Source: Paractinoplanes ovalisporus (GTDB lineage Bacteria > Actinomycetota > Actinomycetes > Mycobacteriales > Micromonosporaceae). Taken from it: a DNA stretch of 64,000 bases. Shown piece by piece: positions 7,403-15,284 of this stretch. The stretch spans positions 62,001-126,000 of the forward strand of contig NZ_JAENHP010000012.1 in assembly GCF_016834655.1 (NCBI RefSeq), given 5' to 3'. The notes beneath the pieces were generated by a model. That model was not told the DNA's origin. It saw only the letters and a list, made by a program, of their open reading frames with translations, and did not search any database. Made by a program: the position numbers and the translations under genes. Positions within the stretch are counted from its first letter, which is position 1. Every line of letters starts with the position of its first letter.

Positions 7403-8086
7403 ATGCACATCGCCAACGGGATCGTGGATGGGCCTGTGTCGGCGGTGTTCGCGGTGCTCGCGGTGGCGGCTCTGGCCGTCTGTGTGCGCAAGGCCCGCAA
7501 CGACCTGGACGAACGGCTGGCGCCGATGGCGGGGCTGGTGGCGGCCTTCATCTTCGCGGTCCAGATGCTGAACTTCCAGGTGCTGCCGGGCGTGTCGGGG
7601 CACCTGCTGGGCGGCACGCTCGCGGTGATCCTGGTCGGGCCGTGGGTGGGCGCGATCTGCGTGTCGACCGTGCTGATCGTGCAGTGCCTGCTGTTCGCGG
7701 ACGGTGGCCTCACGGCGATCGGTCTCAACATCACGAACATGGCGCTGCTGGGGACGGCGGCGGGATATCTGCTGGTGGCGGGTCTGCTGCGGGTTCTGCC
7801 GCGCAACGCCAAGGGGCTGGCCGTGACGGCCTTCATCGCCTCGGTCGTCAGCGTGGTCGTGGCGTCGCAGGGGTTTGTGCTCGAGTACGCGCTGGGTGGC
7901 ACCACCGATCTGTCGCTGCCGTGGGTGTCGGGCACGATGGCCGGTGTGCACGTGCTGATCGGCATCGGTGAGGGGCTGATCGCGGCGACCACGGTCGCCA
8001 CGGTGGCGCGGGTCCGGCCCGATCTGGTGTACGCCCTCCGGCACTTCCGTAAGCCGGCCGTAGTTGAGCAGGAGGTCACGGCATGA
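7403..8086 (+). CDS. cbiM: CbiM/NikM-type substrate-specific membrane component of a nickel/cobalt ECF transporter
   Basis: A 227-residue polytopic protein. I chose ATG 7403 rather than ATG 7388: GGAG lies 9 nt before 7403, whereas the GGAGG before 7388 is only 4 nt away, and the product then begins Met-His-Ile. In this family the free N-terminal Met and His2 are metal ligands, so a five-residue extension should abolish binding. Six to seven hydrophobic segments, the VQMLNFQV and VSGHLLGG blocks (the latter with the conserved His) and the LNITNMALLG block are all family features. Overlaps the next gene by 4 nt. Metal is nickel or cobalt; the Nur-like box favours nickel. Confidence 0.88.
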   Translation: MHIANGIVDGPVSAVFAVLAVAALAVCVRKARNDLDERLAPMAGLVAAFIFAVQMLNFQVLPGVSGHLLGGTLAVILVGPWVGAICVSTVLIVQCLLFADGGLTAIGLNITNMALLGTAAGYLLVAGLLRVLPRNAKGLAVTAFIASVVSVVVASQGFVLEYALGGTTDLSLPWVSGTMAGVHVLIGIGEGLIAATTVATVARVRPDLVYALRHFRKPAVVEQEVTA

Positions 8087-8430
8087 GCCGCAAACTGGGC
8101 TGGTTCCTGGCCGGCGGGCTGCTCGTGGCCCTGCTGCTGGCGGGTGTGGTGAGCAACTTCGCGTCGTCGAGCCCGGACGGGCTGGACGCCACGGCCCGCG
8201 AGGGATGCACGTTCAACGCCGAGGGTGAGATCACCGGCGGGCACTGCATCGCGCAGGAGGAGGGCGAGCACCAGATGAGTGATTCGCCCCTCGCCGACTA
8301 CGGGATCCGCGGGGTCGGGAACAGCTTCCTCTCCACCTTCCTGGCCGGCACAGCGGGTGTCCTGATCACGTTCGGCGTCGGGGCGGGGCTGTTCTGGATG
8401 GCCCGGCGGCGCGACAAATCGGAAGCCTGA
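8083..8430 (+). CDS. PDGLE-type small membrane component (CbiN/NikN role)
   Basis: A 115-residue protein overlapping cbiM by ATGA. It has one N-terminal and one C-terminal transmembrane helix around an outside loop and carries the signature SSSPDGLDAT shortly after helix 1, as in the PDGLE/CbiN-like partner proteins. It is thought to help load the metal into the CbiM core. The loop has two cysteines and several histidines (GGHCIAQEEGEHQ) that could hold metal, which is inference. Confidence 0.85.
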   Translation: MSRKLGWFLAGGLLVALLLAGVVSNFASSSPDGLDATAREGCTFNAEGEITGGHCIAQEEGEHQMSDSPLADYGIRGVGNSFLSTFLAGTAGVLITFGVGAGLFWMARRRDKSEA

Positions 8431-9191
8431 TGGGCGCCGGGCACGCCCACCCGCTGCATCTGGCGACAGCGAGCCCGGTGCACCGGCTGGCCCCGGAGGT
8501 GAAGATCGCCGCCGTTCTGCTGTTCACGATCATCGTGGTGGTGACTCCCCGCGAGAAGTTCTGGGCGTTCGGCGGTTACGCCCTGTTGCTGGCCGTGGTG
8601 GCCGTGGTGGCCCGCGTCCCGGCTCTGTGGCTGGCCAAGCGCGCCACCATCGAGCTGCCGTTCGTGCTGCTGGCGATCGCGTTGCCGTTCGCCGGGCGGG
8701 GTGAGCGCATCGACTGGTTCGGGCTGTCGCTGTCGGTGGACGGCCTGCACGGCGCGTGGAACATCTTCGCCAAGGGCACCCTGGGTGTGCTGGCGTCGCT
8801 GCTCCTGGCGGCTTCGACCACGATGCGTGACCTGATCCTGGGGCTGGACCGGCTGCGCTGCCCGACCGTGTTCACCCAGATCGCGACGTTCATGCTGCGC
8901 TACCTGGACGTGCTGGCCGACGACGCCCGCCGGATGCGGATCGCGCGGCTGTCCCGGGGGTACGACCCGCGGTTCCTGTGGCAGGTCAAAGCGTTCGCGG
9001 TGAGCGTGGGGGCGTTGTTCCTGCGGGCGTACGAGCGGGGCGAGCGCGTCTATCTGGCTATGGTGTCGCGGGGGTATGCGGGACGGCTCCCCCAGCCGGA
9101 GTCGGGCCGGGCGCCGGCCGGGCAGTGGCTGGCGGCGTCGGCGCTTCCGGTCGCCACGGCCGGCATCGCGCTGGCCGCACTATGGGGATGA
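8430..9191 (+). CDS. cbiQ: ECF transporter T component CbiQ
   Basis: A 253-residue membrane protein whose ATG shares a base with the previous stop (TGATG). Multiple hydrophobic segments (near residues 23-70, 118-130 and the C-terminus) are joined by a cytoplasmic part holding the two coupling motifs of the family, seen as ARRMRIARLSRGYD and AMVSRGYAGRL (Ala-Arg-Gly type helices that dock into the ATPase grooves). It transmits the power stroke from CbiO to CbiM. Confidence 0.92.
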   Translation: MGAGHAHPLHLATASPVHRLAPEVKIAAVLLFTIIVVVTPREKFWAFGGYALLLAVVAVVARVPALWLAKRATIELPFVLLAIALPFAGRGERIDWFGLSLSVDGLHGAWNIFAKGTLGVLASLLLAASTTMRDLILGLDRLRCPTVFTQIATFMLRYLDVLADDARRMRIARLSRGYDPRFLWQVKAFAVSVGALFLRAYERGERVYLAMVSRGYAGRLPQPESGRAPAGQWLAASALPVATAGIALAALWG

Positions 9192-9198
9192 GGACGAC

Positions 9199-9945
<747 letters not shown>

Positions 9946-9949
9946 CGTC

Positions 9950-10519
9950 ATGGATCTGCCGACCGACGACGAGATCCGTGCCCTGCACGAGCGGTTCGCG
10001 CCCAGCCCCGAGGCGTTCGATCTGGTGTGGACCCACTGCACGATCGTGCGCGACCTGACGGCCCAGTTCCCGGCGCCCGAGGCCGACCCCGATCTCGTAC
10101 GGGCGGGGGCCCTGCTGCACGACATCGGCGTCTATCGCCTGCAGCCGGGCGAGGCCTACATCCGCCACGGCGTGCTGGGTCACGAGCTGCTGCGCTCGGT
10201 GGATCTGCCCGAGGTTCTGGCCCGTTTCTGCTCCCACCACACGGGCGTGGGCTTGACCCGCGACGACGTGCTGGCGCAGTCCCTGCCGCTGCCGCCCGAG
10301 GACTACCTCGACGAGACGCCGTCGGAGACCCTGGTCATGTACGCGGACAAGTTCCACAGCAAGTCGACGCCGCCCCGCTTCGTGACCATCGAGTCGTACA
10401 CGCGCTCGGTCGGCCGTTTCGGGCCGCGGAAGGCGGAGCGGTTCGCCGAGCTGGTGGCCCGCTACGGAGAGCCCGACCTGGAGTCGCTGGCCCGCCGGTA
10501 CGGCCACGACGTGCACTGA
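9950..10519 (+). CDS. HD-domain metal-dependent phosphohydrolase-like protein
   Basis: A 189-residue protein, start ATG 9950 only 4 nt after cbiO, so it is co-transcribed. The HD residues are in GALLHDIGVYRL (near residue 60), with a first His at FDLVWTHCTIV and later CSHHTGVG and an Asp in MYADKFH, so the usual H..HD..D metal site is complete. Substrate unknown. Placement at the end of a metal-transport operon may reflect a metal-dependent enzyme or chance. Confidence 0.85.
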   Translation: MDLPTDDEIRALHERFAPSPEAFDLVWTHCTIVRDLTAQFPAPEADPDLVRAGALLHDIGVYRLQPGEAYIRHGVLGHELLRSVDLPEVLARFCSHHTGVGLTRDDVLAQSLPLPPEDYLDETPSETLVMYADKFHSKSTPPRFVTIESYTRSVGRFGPRKAERFAELVARYGEPDLESLARRYGHDVH

Positions 10520-10590
10520 CCTCACCCCGGGTGATCGATCGATGACCCTGAGTGCCGGATTGGCTACCATCGGGTCGGGGGTGGGACCGG

Positions 10591-11604
10591 ATGAGCCGCG
10601 GCACAAATCTCCTGGGCAAGATCGGCTGGACCCTGCTGGCCGGGTTGCTGAGTTTCAGCGTGACCGGGCTGTTCGAGAAGGCCCTGGACGTCAGCGTGGC
10701 CGAACAGCTGATCGTGACGATCCTGATCGGCGGCGTCACGCTGCTGGTGCAATATCTGGCCGACCTGGAACGCCGCTCCCACGAGACCGACCGGCTGCGG
10801 GGCGAGGAGATCCGGAACCTGCGCGGCTTCATCCAGCACGGTTTCGAGAGCGTCGACGAGGCGACCGAGCTGATGACCGAGATCGACCAGTCGGCCGGGC
10901 GGCGCGAGCTGCTCAAACAGGTGATCCGCCGCTCGGGGCACATCACGCCGGCGGCGCCCCCGCTCGTGCAGTTCCTGGCCGAGAGCGAGATGAGGCGCCT
11001 GGCCGAGACTTTGCAGGCGCTCTCGGACGGGCATGAGCTCTTCTACGACGGCGAGGACCGGGAATATCTGCTCGCCCTCACCCGCGGAACGACCGGTTCC
11101 CTGCTCGCCGTCAGCTGGGCAACAGTCAACGCCGACAAGGTCAGCTTCGAGGCGGGATTCTGGTTCAGTGACCTCGGCGCCCGGTACCTCGACCTCCAGC
11201 GGGCCGCCGCGCGCCGGGGCGTGACCATCCGGCGCATCTTCATCATCGAGTCGCCGACGCTCATGACCAATCCGGAGCTACGCCGCATCCTGGCGATGCA
11301 GCGCAATGCCGGTATATCCGTGCGGGTGAGCAGCGACAGCGAAGCGGCACAGGACGGCGGGTTCTCCGACTTCGTCATCTTCGACGAGCAGATCTGCTAC
11401 GTCACTACGCCGGTCACACGACAGGAAGCGCCCGGCGCTCCGGCACGACTCACCACACGGCTGGTGCTCAACCAGGAGTTCACCCGGCACCGCATCGAAC
11501 GATTCGAGGAGCTGTGGGCGAATCCACTACCGAGTGTCCAGCTCGATCTCGGCGACGACGGCCCGGCCGTGATCGCCGGTTCGGAACCCCTCGGACCGTC
11601 GTAG
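10591..11604 (+). CDS. Unrecognised two-helix membrane protein with a large cytoplasmic domain
   Basis: A 337-residue protein from ATG 10591. Two hydrophobic segments (about residues 8-25 and 37-52) form a hairpin; a charged, probably coiled-coil stretch follows (LADLERRSHETDRLRGEEIRN). The C-terminal two-thirds is a globular domain with alternating strands and helices (SLLAVSWATVN, RRIFIIESPT, GISVRVSSDS, FSDFVIFDEQICYVTTP). This layout recalls phospholipase-D-like or DUF6879-like domains, but no HKD motif is present. The last 78 bp overlap the convergent oxygenase gene. Function unknown. Confidence 0.75.
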   Translation: MSRGTNLLGKIGWTLLAGLLSFSVTGLFEKALDVSVAEQLIVTILIGGVTLLVQYLADLERRSHETDRLRGEEIRNLRGFIQHGFESVDEATELMTEIDQSAGRRELLKQVIRRSGHITPAAPPLVQFLAESEMRRLAETLQALSDGHELFYDGEDREYLLALTRGTTGSLLAVSWATVNADKVSFEAGFWFSDLGARYLDLQRAAARRGVTIRRIFIIESPTLMTNPELRRILAMQRNAGISVRVSSDSEAAQDGGFSDFVIFDEQICYVTTPVTRQEAPGAPARLTTRLVLNQEFTRHRIERFEELWANPLPSVQLDLGDDGPAVIAGSEPLGPS

Positions 11605-12396
11605 GTCGGCCGCCACATTCACGATGCGCAGCCACCGATCGTGGCCGTCATAGCGCGCGCTGAACGGGCGCCGACCGTGGACGGCCCGCAGATTGTCGAT
11701 GATCAGGATTTCGCCCGGGGCCACCGACACATCCTGCAACCGCTGGTCGACCGCTTTGATCACCTCTTCCAGCGCAGCGGCGGCCTCGTCGCCGCCTCCG
11801 GATGCCCGAAACATGAACGCGGGATCCAGCCGGACGAACGGGCGGGATGGGTCTCCGGTCAGGACGGCGACGGCCGGGGGTTCCGCGGCGGTCGAGCTGG
11901 CCGTGTTGGACGAATCGGGTTCGATCCGGAACAACGGCCGCGCCAGCAGGGAACGCGTGGAATCGTCGATCGGGATGTCGTCGATGCGCGCGAAGCTGGT
12001 CGCCGTCCCGTCCGGGTTACGAAGGCAGAGAAGACAAATCCAGTCGGGACGGAGCGGGTGATACGCGTCCTCGTTGTGCCACATCAGTTCACCCGCCGAG
12101 CTGGATCCGAGCTGGGTGTTTTCGTGGCCTGGCAACGGACTCACGTGACGGACCAGATGCCCATCGTCTACGCCGGCCTGCGAGACCGGGTATCCAAGAA
12201 ATGAGGCGATGAGCAGCAACATCGCATCCGCCCGAGCGAGCTCGCCATTCCGGGGCGGCGCTGACATGACCGGTGGGCTGGCACCGAGATCGGCATCAAC
12301 GATCGGCAGCCCAGCCAGCAATAGACCACCGTCACCGGACAGGCGGAAGTCGACCAGCGTGCGCCGGAGCGCGACCGGCAACTCCTGCGACAACAA
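11527..12396 (-). CDS. TauD/TfdA-fold Fe(II)/2-oxoglutarate oxygenase of the arginine/lysine hydroxylase (VioC-like) group; N-terminus apparently frameshifted
   Basis: 289 residues are open from TTG 12396. The iron triad is visible: His and Glu in ELMWHNEDAYHP and the distal His in RAVHGRRPF, followed by the 2-oxoglutarate Arg in YDGHDRWLR. CLRNPDGTATSFA and the order of blocks match amino-acid beta-hydroxylases such as VioC. The family start, expected as (T)LTPAE-like, is found 106 nt upstream at ATG 12502 (MTLSPADGAAVRTLS) but in another frame; in the enzyme frame the sequence upstream of 12396 stays open and has no ATG/GTG before a stop. The gene is therefore either split by a frameshift near 12450-12480 (CTCTCTC run) or starts at TTG. 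It would hydroxylate a free amino acid, perhaps for a natural product; no NRPS is nearby. Confidence 0.72.
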   Translation of the reverse strand: MLSQELPVALRRTLVDFRLSGDGGLLLAGLPIVDADLGASPPVMSAPPRNGELARADAMLLLIASFLGYPVSQAGVDDGHLVRHVSPLPGHENTQLGSSSAGELMWHNEDAYHPLRPDWICLLCLRNPDGTATSFARIDDIPIDDSTRSLLARPLFRIEPDSSNTASSTAAEPPAVAVLTGDPSRPFVRLDPAFMFRASGGGDEAAAALEEVIKAVDQRLQDVSVAPGEILIIDNLRAVHGRRPFSARYDGHDRWLRIVNVAADLRRSEGFRTGDHGRAVVAEIELDTR

Positions 12397-12739
12397 GGCG
12401 ATCTGACGGAGCCTGGCCTCCGGCCGACCGTCGGAGAACTCGGGCCACCACTCGATGAGAGAGCGTGCGAACAGCCGCTCCGTCAGCCGGTGAGAGCGTC
12501 ATCCTGCTGATAGGACGCGTCTCATTGTCTGCCACCACTATCCTCCGTTGTTCGCCTGCGAAATTGATCACGGTGTAGCCGGAGGGTCCAAAAGGGACAA
12601 ATTCGCCCCGGTTTCCGCAAGCGCCGACGATACGCCTGGGCGCCTGCGGATTCGGTCAATTCGCAGGTTTTCCCGATCGGGCCCTCGCAGCCGGAAAAAG
12701 CGCTGGAACGGGCGTCCGGAGCCGCGCGATCATGGTGCG
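12397..12739. other. Region between oxygenase and DUF4291 genes
   Basis: Holds the probable lost N-terminus of the oxygenase (ATG at 12502, minus strand) and a divergent promoter stretch that is AT-richer at 12520-12610. No other gene seen. Confidence 0.5.
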
Positions 12740-13339
12740 ATGTCAGACGTTCCCTACCGGCAGATCCGGGCCGTGTACGACCGGGAGACCGTCACGGTCT
12801 ATCAGGCCTACTCGCCGGCTATCGCGGGGCCTGCAGTGGCGGCCGGGCGGTTTGTGCCGCCGTTCAAGCGCGGCCGCATGACCTGGGTCAAACCGTCGTT
12901 TCTGTGGATGATGTACCGCTGCGGCTGGGCCACCAAGCCGGGCCAGGAACGGGTCCTCGCCGTGTCGATCCGGCGGGACGGATTCGAGTGGGCGCTGGCT
13001 CGGGCCTGCCTCAGCCACTATGTGCCCGACCTGCACGGCGACCGCCGGACGTGGGCGGCTGCGGCCAAGGCCACGCCGGTGCGGGTGCAGTGGGATCCGG
13101 AGCGGTCGGTACGGCTGCAGCCGCTGCCCTACCGGTCGTTGCAGCTCGGGCTCTCGGGGGCGGCGGCCGACAAGTACGTGGACGAGTGGATCGTCGGCAT
13201 CACCGAGGTGACCGGGCTGGCCACGGACGCGCACCGGCATCTGCTGGCGGGGGACGAAGAGGCGGCGCGGGCACTGCTTCCGGTGGAACGGCCCTATCCG
13301 ACACCGCCGGGCGTGGGCGAGACGATCGGGCTGGAGTGA
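12740..13339 (+). CDS. DUF4291 domain-containing protein
   Basis: A 199-residue protein from ATG 12740. It follows the DUF4291 pattern along its whole length: PYRQIRAVYDRETVTVYQAY at the start, the RMTWVKPSFLWMMYRCGWA block near residue 50, VQWDPERSV and the closing PVERPYPTPP. The family has no assigned activity that I can state with certainty. The last codons and the stop lie inside a tandem duplication that extends 140 bp downstream and gives a second, shorter copy of the C-terminus (GVGQAIGLE) in an ORF overlapping this stop. Confidence 0.9.
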   Translation: MSDVPYRQIRAVYDRETVTVYQAYSPAIAGPAVAAGRFVPPFKRGRMTWVKPSFLWMMYRCGWATKPGQERVLAVSIRRDGFEWALARACLSHYVPDLHGDRRTWAAAAKATPVRVQWDPERSVRLQPLPYRSLQLGLSGAAADKYVDEWIVGITEVTGLATDAHRHLLAGDEEAARALLPVERPYPTPPGVGETIGLE

Positions 13340-13480
13340 CGGCCACGGTCCGTCACTGCAGGCGACCGGACTGGCGCGACGGGCACCGCCTGTCACCGCA
13401 GGGCGTGGGCCAGATAGACGGGCACCGTCCGTCACCGCAGGGCGTGGGCCAGGCGATCGGACTGGAATGACGGCCACGGC
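13309..13480. repeat. Imperfect ~39-bp tandem repeats duplicating the 3' end of the DUF4291 gene
   Basis: The core caccgcagggcgtgggccag recurs, with unit starts near 13338, 13378 and 13417 (periods 40 and 39). The gene end (gggctggagtgacggccacgg) is repeated as ggactggaatgacggccacgg at 13459-13479. The DUF4291 stop overlaps GTG 13336 (GTGA); that frame runs 44 codons through the repeats to TGA 13468-13470, which overlaps an ATG (ATGA). Confidence 0.8.
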
Positions 13481-14415
13481 AGGAAACGGGGGCGGCGTCT
13501 CGCGGCGACGTCCTCGACCCAGCCGAAGAGCAGCACCGCGTTGGCGAGCAGGGCCAGCGCGATCAGGGCATAGCCGGCCTGACCCAGACGCCAGGCCTCG
13601 AACACGTCGCCGACCGGGAAGCACAGCGCGATCGCCACGTTGTTCCACAAGTAGATCGTGACGGCCCGGGCGTTGACCAGGCTGACCCAGCGGGAGGCGG
13701 GCACACTCGGGCGCCCGCGCAGCAACACCAGGACAAAACCGAGCTGATAGACCGCGTACGGGATGAAGGTGTCCGGCAACGTGGTGGAGGTGACGTGGGC
13801 GTAGGCGAGACCGCCGCCGACGCAGCCCACCGCGAGCAGCGTGACCAGCCAGGCCGGCACGCGGCGCAGCGAACCGTCGCGGTGGGCGAAGCCGAGGATC
13901 CAGCACGGCGCGTACATCAGCAGGTCGGAATGGTGGAACACCAGCAGCGCCAAGGGCAGCAGGATCGCGGCGGGTCGGGCCCGGCGATAGAGCCACAGCA
14001 TCAGGGGCGAGAGCAGAACCAGCCAGAAGTACGTCACCAGGTACCACAACACCTCGCCCGCCTGTTCGCCCAGGGCGTTGTACGGCGGGTCGGTGAACGG
14101 GACGATCCACGCCAGCATGCGCCACAGTGCGGGCCGGTCGTCCCACCCTTCAAGAAGCATGACGGGCACGACGATCGCGGCCAGAACCCAGTACGCCGGC
14201 AGCAGGCGACGGACACGCCCGTACAGGACCCGGGGTGTGGCCGACCGGGCGAGCGAACCGGCCATCAGCGAACCGGCGAGCGCGAACATCACGCCCATGG
14301 ACGGGAACGCGAGCTCGAGCAGCGCGTACGGGAACATGTGGAACACCGAGACCCGGATGATCGCCACGACACGGAGCAGATCGAAGTACCGGTCCCGGGC
14401 GCGCGGCTCGGCCAC
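13432..14415 (-). CDS. Acyltransferase-3 family integral membrane protein
   Basis: A 327-residue protein; start set at GTG 14415 because AAGGAGGG lies just upstream (14420-14427), although the frame is open to 14439. About ten transmembrane segments. N-terminal RDRYFDLLRVVAIIRVSVFHMF carries the family Arg and His at the first helix (DLLR..A...V..FH), and later RRLLPAYWVLA, EVLWYLVTYFWLVLLSPLML and YLWNN match the acyltransferase-3 fold. Such proteins O-acylate sugars, lipids or antibiotics at the membrane. The last codons are read through the tandem repeats shared with the DUF4291 3' end, so the C-terminus has probably been remodelled. Confidence 0.9.
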   Translation of the reverse strand: MAEPRARDRYFDLLRVVAIIRVSVFHMFPYALLELAFPSMGVMFALAGSLMAGSLARSATPRVLYGRVRRLLPAYWVLAAIVVPVMLLEGWDDRPALWRMLAWIVPFTDPPYNALGEQAGEVLWYLVTYFWLVLLSPLMLWLYRRARPAAILLPLALLVFHHSDLLMYAPCWILGFAHRDGSLRRVPAWLVTLLAVGCVGGGLAYAHVTSTTLPDTFIPYAVYQLGFVLVLLRGRPSVPASRWVSLVNARAVTIYLWNNVAIALCFPVGDVFEAWRLGQAGYALIALALLANAVLLFGWVEDVAARRRPRFLPWPSFQSDRLAHALR

Positions 14416-14477
14416 GAAGCCCTCCTTTTTCGACAGCACGGTGACGCTAAGTAGCCCCGCTGTCCGGTGGCTGTGGC

Positions 14478-15158
14478 CTAGCTGTCGGCGCCCGGTGCGC
14501 GTACGGGCCGGAAGTCGTCATCGATGAGGCCGAGCCGATGGGCCATGACCGCGGCCTGGACGCGGTTGCGCAGCCCCAGCTTCTCGGTGACCGCGGCGAC
14601 GTGCGACTTGACCGTGGTCACGCCCAGGTGCAGCGTCTCGCCGATCTCGGCGTTGGACTGGCCGGCGCCGACCAGGGCCAGCACCTCGCGCTCACGGGGA
14701 GTGAGGGCGGCCAGTTCGCCGGGCTGGGCGTCCTCGCGGTGGGCGTCGAGGGCGCGCGCGACCACCCGGGAGAGCACGGCCGGGGCCAGCAGGGGTTCAC
14801 CGCGCGCGGCCCGGCGTACGGCGTCGATCATGGCTTCCGGCGCACCGTCCTTGAGCAGGTAGCCCACGGCTCCGGCCCGCAACGCGCCGTACACCTCGGC
14901 GTCCTCACCGAACGTGGTGAGCATGACGACGTGGGTGCCGGGCAGGGTGGCCAGGATGCGGCGGGTCGCCTCGATGCCGTCGACGCGGGGCATGCGCAGG
15001 TCCATCAGGATCACGTCGGGCCGCAGGCGCTCGGCCAGGCGGACGGCCTCGTGCCCGTCGGCCGCCTCGCCCACCACGTCCTCCCCCGCCGTCCGCAGCA
15101 GCAGCGTGACCCCGGCCCGGACAAGCTCCTGATCGTCGACGACCAGCACCCGGATCAC
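14478..15158 (-). CDS. NarL/FixJ-type response regulator
   Basis: A 226-residue regulator; start GTG 15158 (VIRVLVVDDQ), which overlaps the stop of the junction ORF. The receiver domain has the acidic pair DD, phospho-acceptor Asp in VILMDLRMPRVDG, the switch Thr in MLTTFGED and Lys in YLLKDG. A LuxR helix-turn-helix closes the protein (LTPREREVLALVGAGQSNAEI). It pairs with the histidine kinase encoded just upstream. No obvious target gene adjoins it apart from the downstream acyltransferase. Confidence 0.95.
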   Translation of the reverse strand: MIRVLVVDDQELVRAGVTLLLRTAGEDVVGEAADGHEAVRLAERLRPDVILMDLRMPRVDGIEATRRILATLPGTHVVMLTTFGEDAEVYGALRAGAVGYLLKDGAPEAMIDAVRRAARGEPLLAPAVLSRVVARALDAHREDAQPGELAALTPREREVLALVGAGQSNAEIGETLHLGVTTVKSHVAAVTEKLGLRNRVQAAVMAHRLGLIDDDFRPVRAPGADS

Positions 15159-15265
15159 GACGCCACCGCCGCACAACCGGCGTCAGCCACCCGGGTCACG
15201 CTACGGCCGCCGACAACTGCCATCGGGTTCACGACACGGCCGGCGAGAACTGCCACCCGGATCAT
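15155..15265 (-). CDS. Junction ORF between kinase and regulator (36 codons, repeat-built)
   Basis: Starts at ATG 15265, which overlaps the kinase stop (ATGA), and ends in TGA 15157-15155, which overlaps the regulator GTG (GTGA). Its first residues MIRVAVLAG echo the regulator start VIRVLVV, and it is built from the 33-bp repeat. It is probably a relic of duplicated junction sequence that keeps kinase and regulator translation coupled; a functional peptide is not claimed. Confidence 0.45.
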   Translation of the reverse strand: MIRVAVLAGRVVNPMAVVGGRSVTRVADAGCAAVAS

Positions 15266-15284
15266 GACGCGGCCGGCGGAAGAC
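15186..15284. repeat. 33-bp tandem repeat, three copies, at the kinase-regulator junction
   Basis: Units begin at 15186, 15219 and 15252 (marker gccacccgg or gccatcggg). On the minus strand each unit contains a copy of the kinase's last codons with its TGA, so the stop region is triplicated. Confidence 0.85.
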
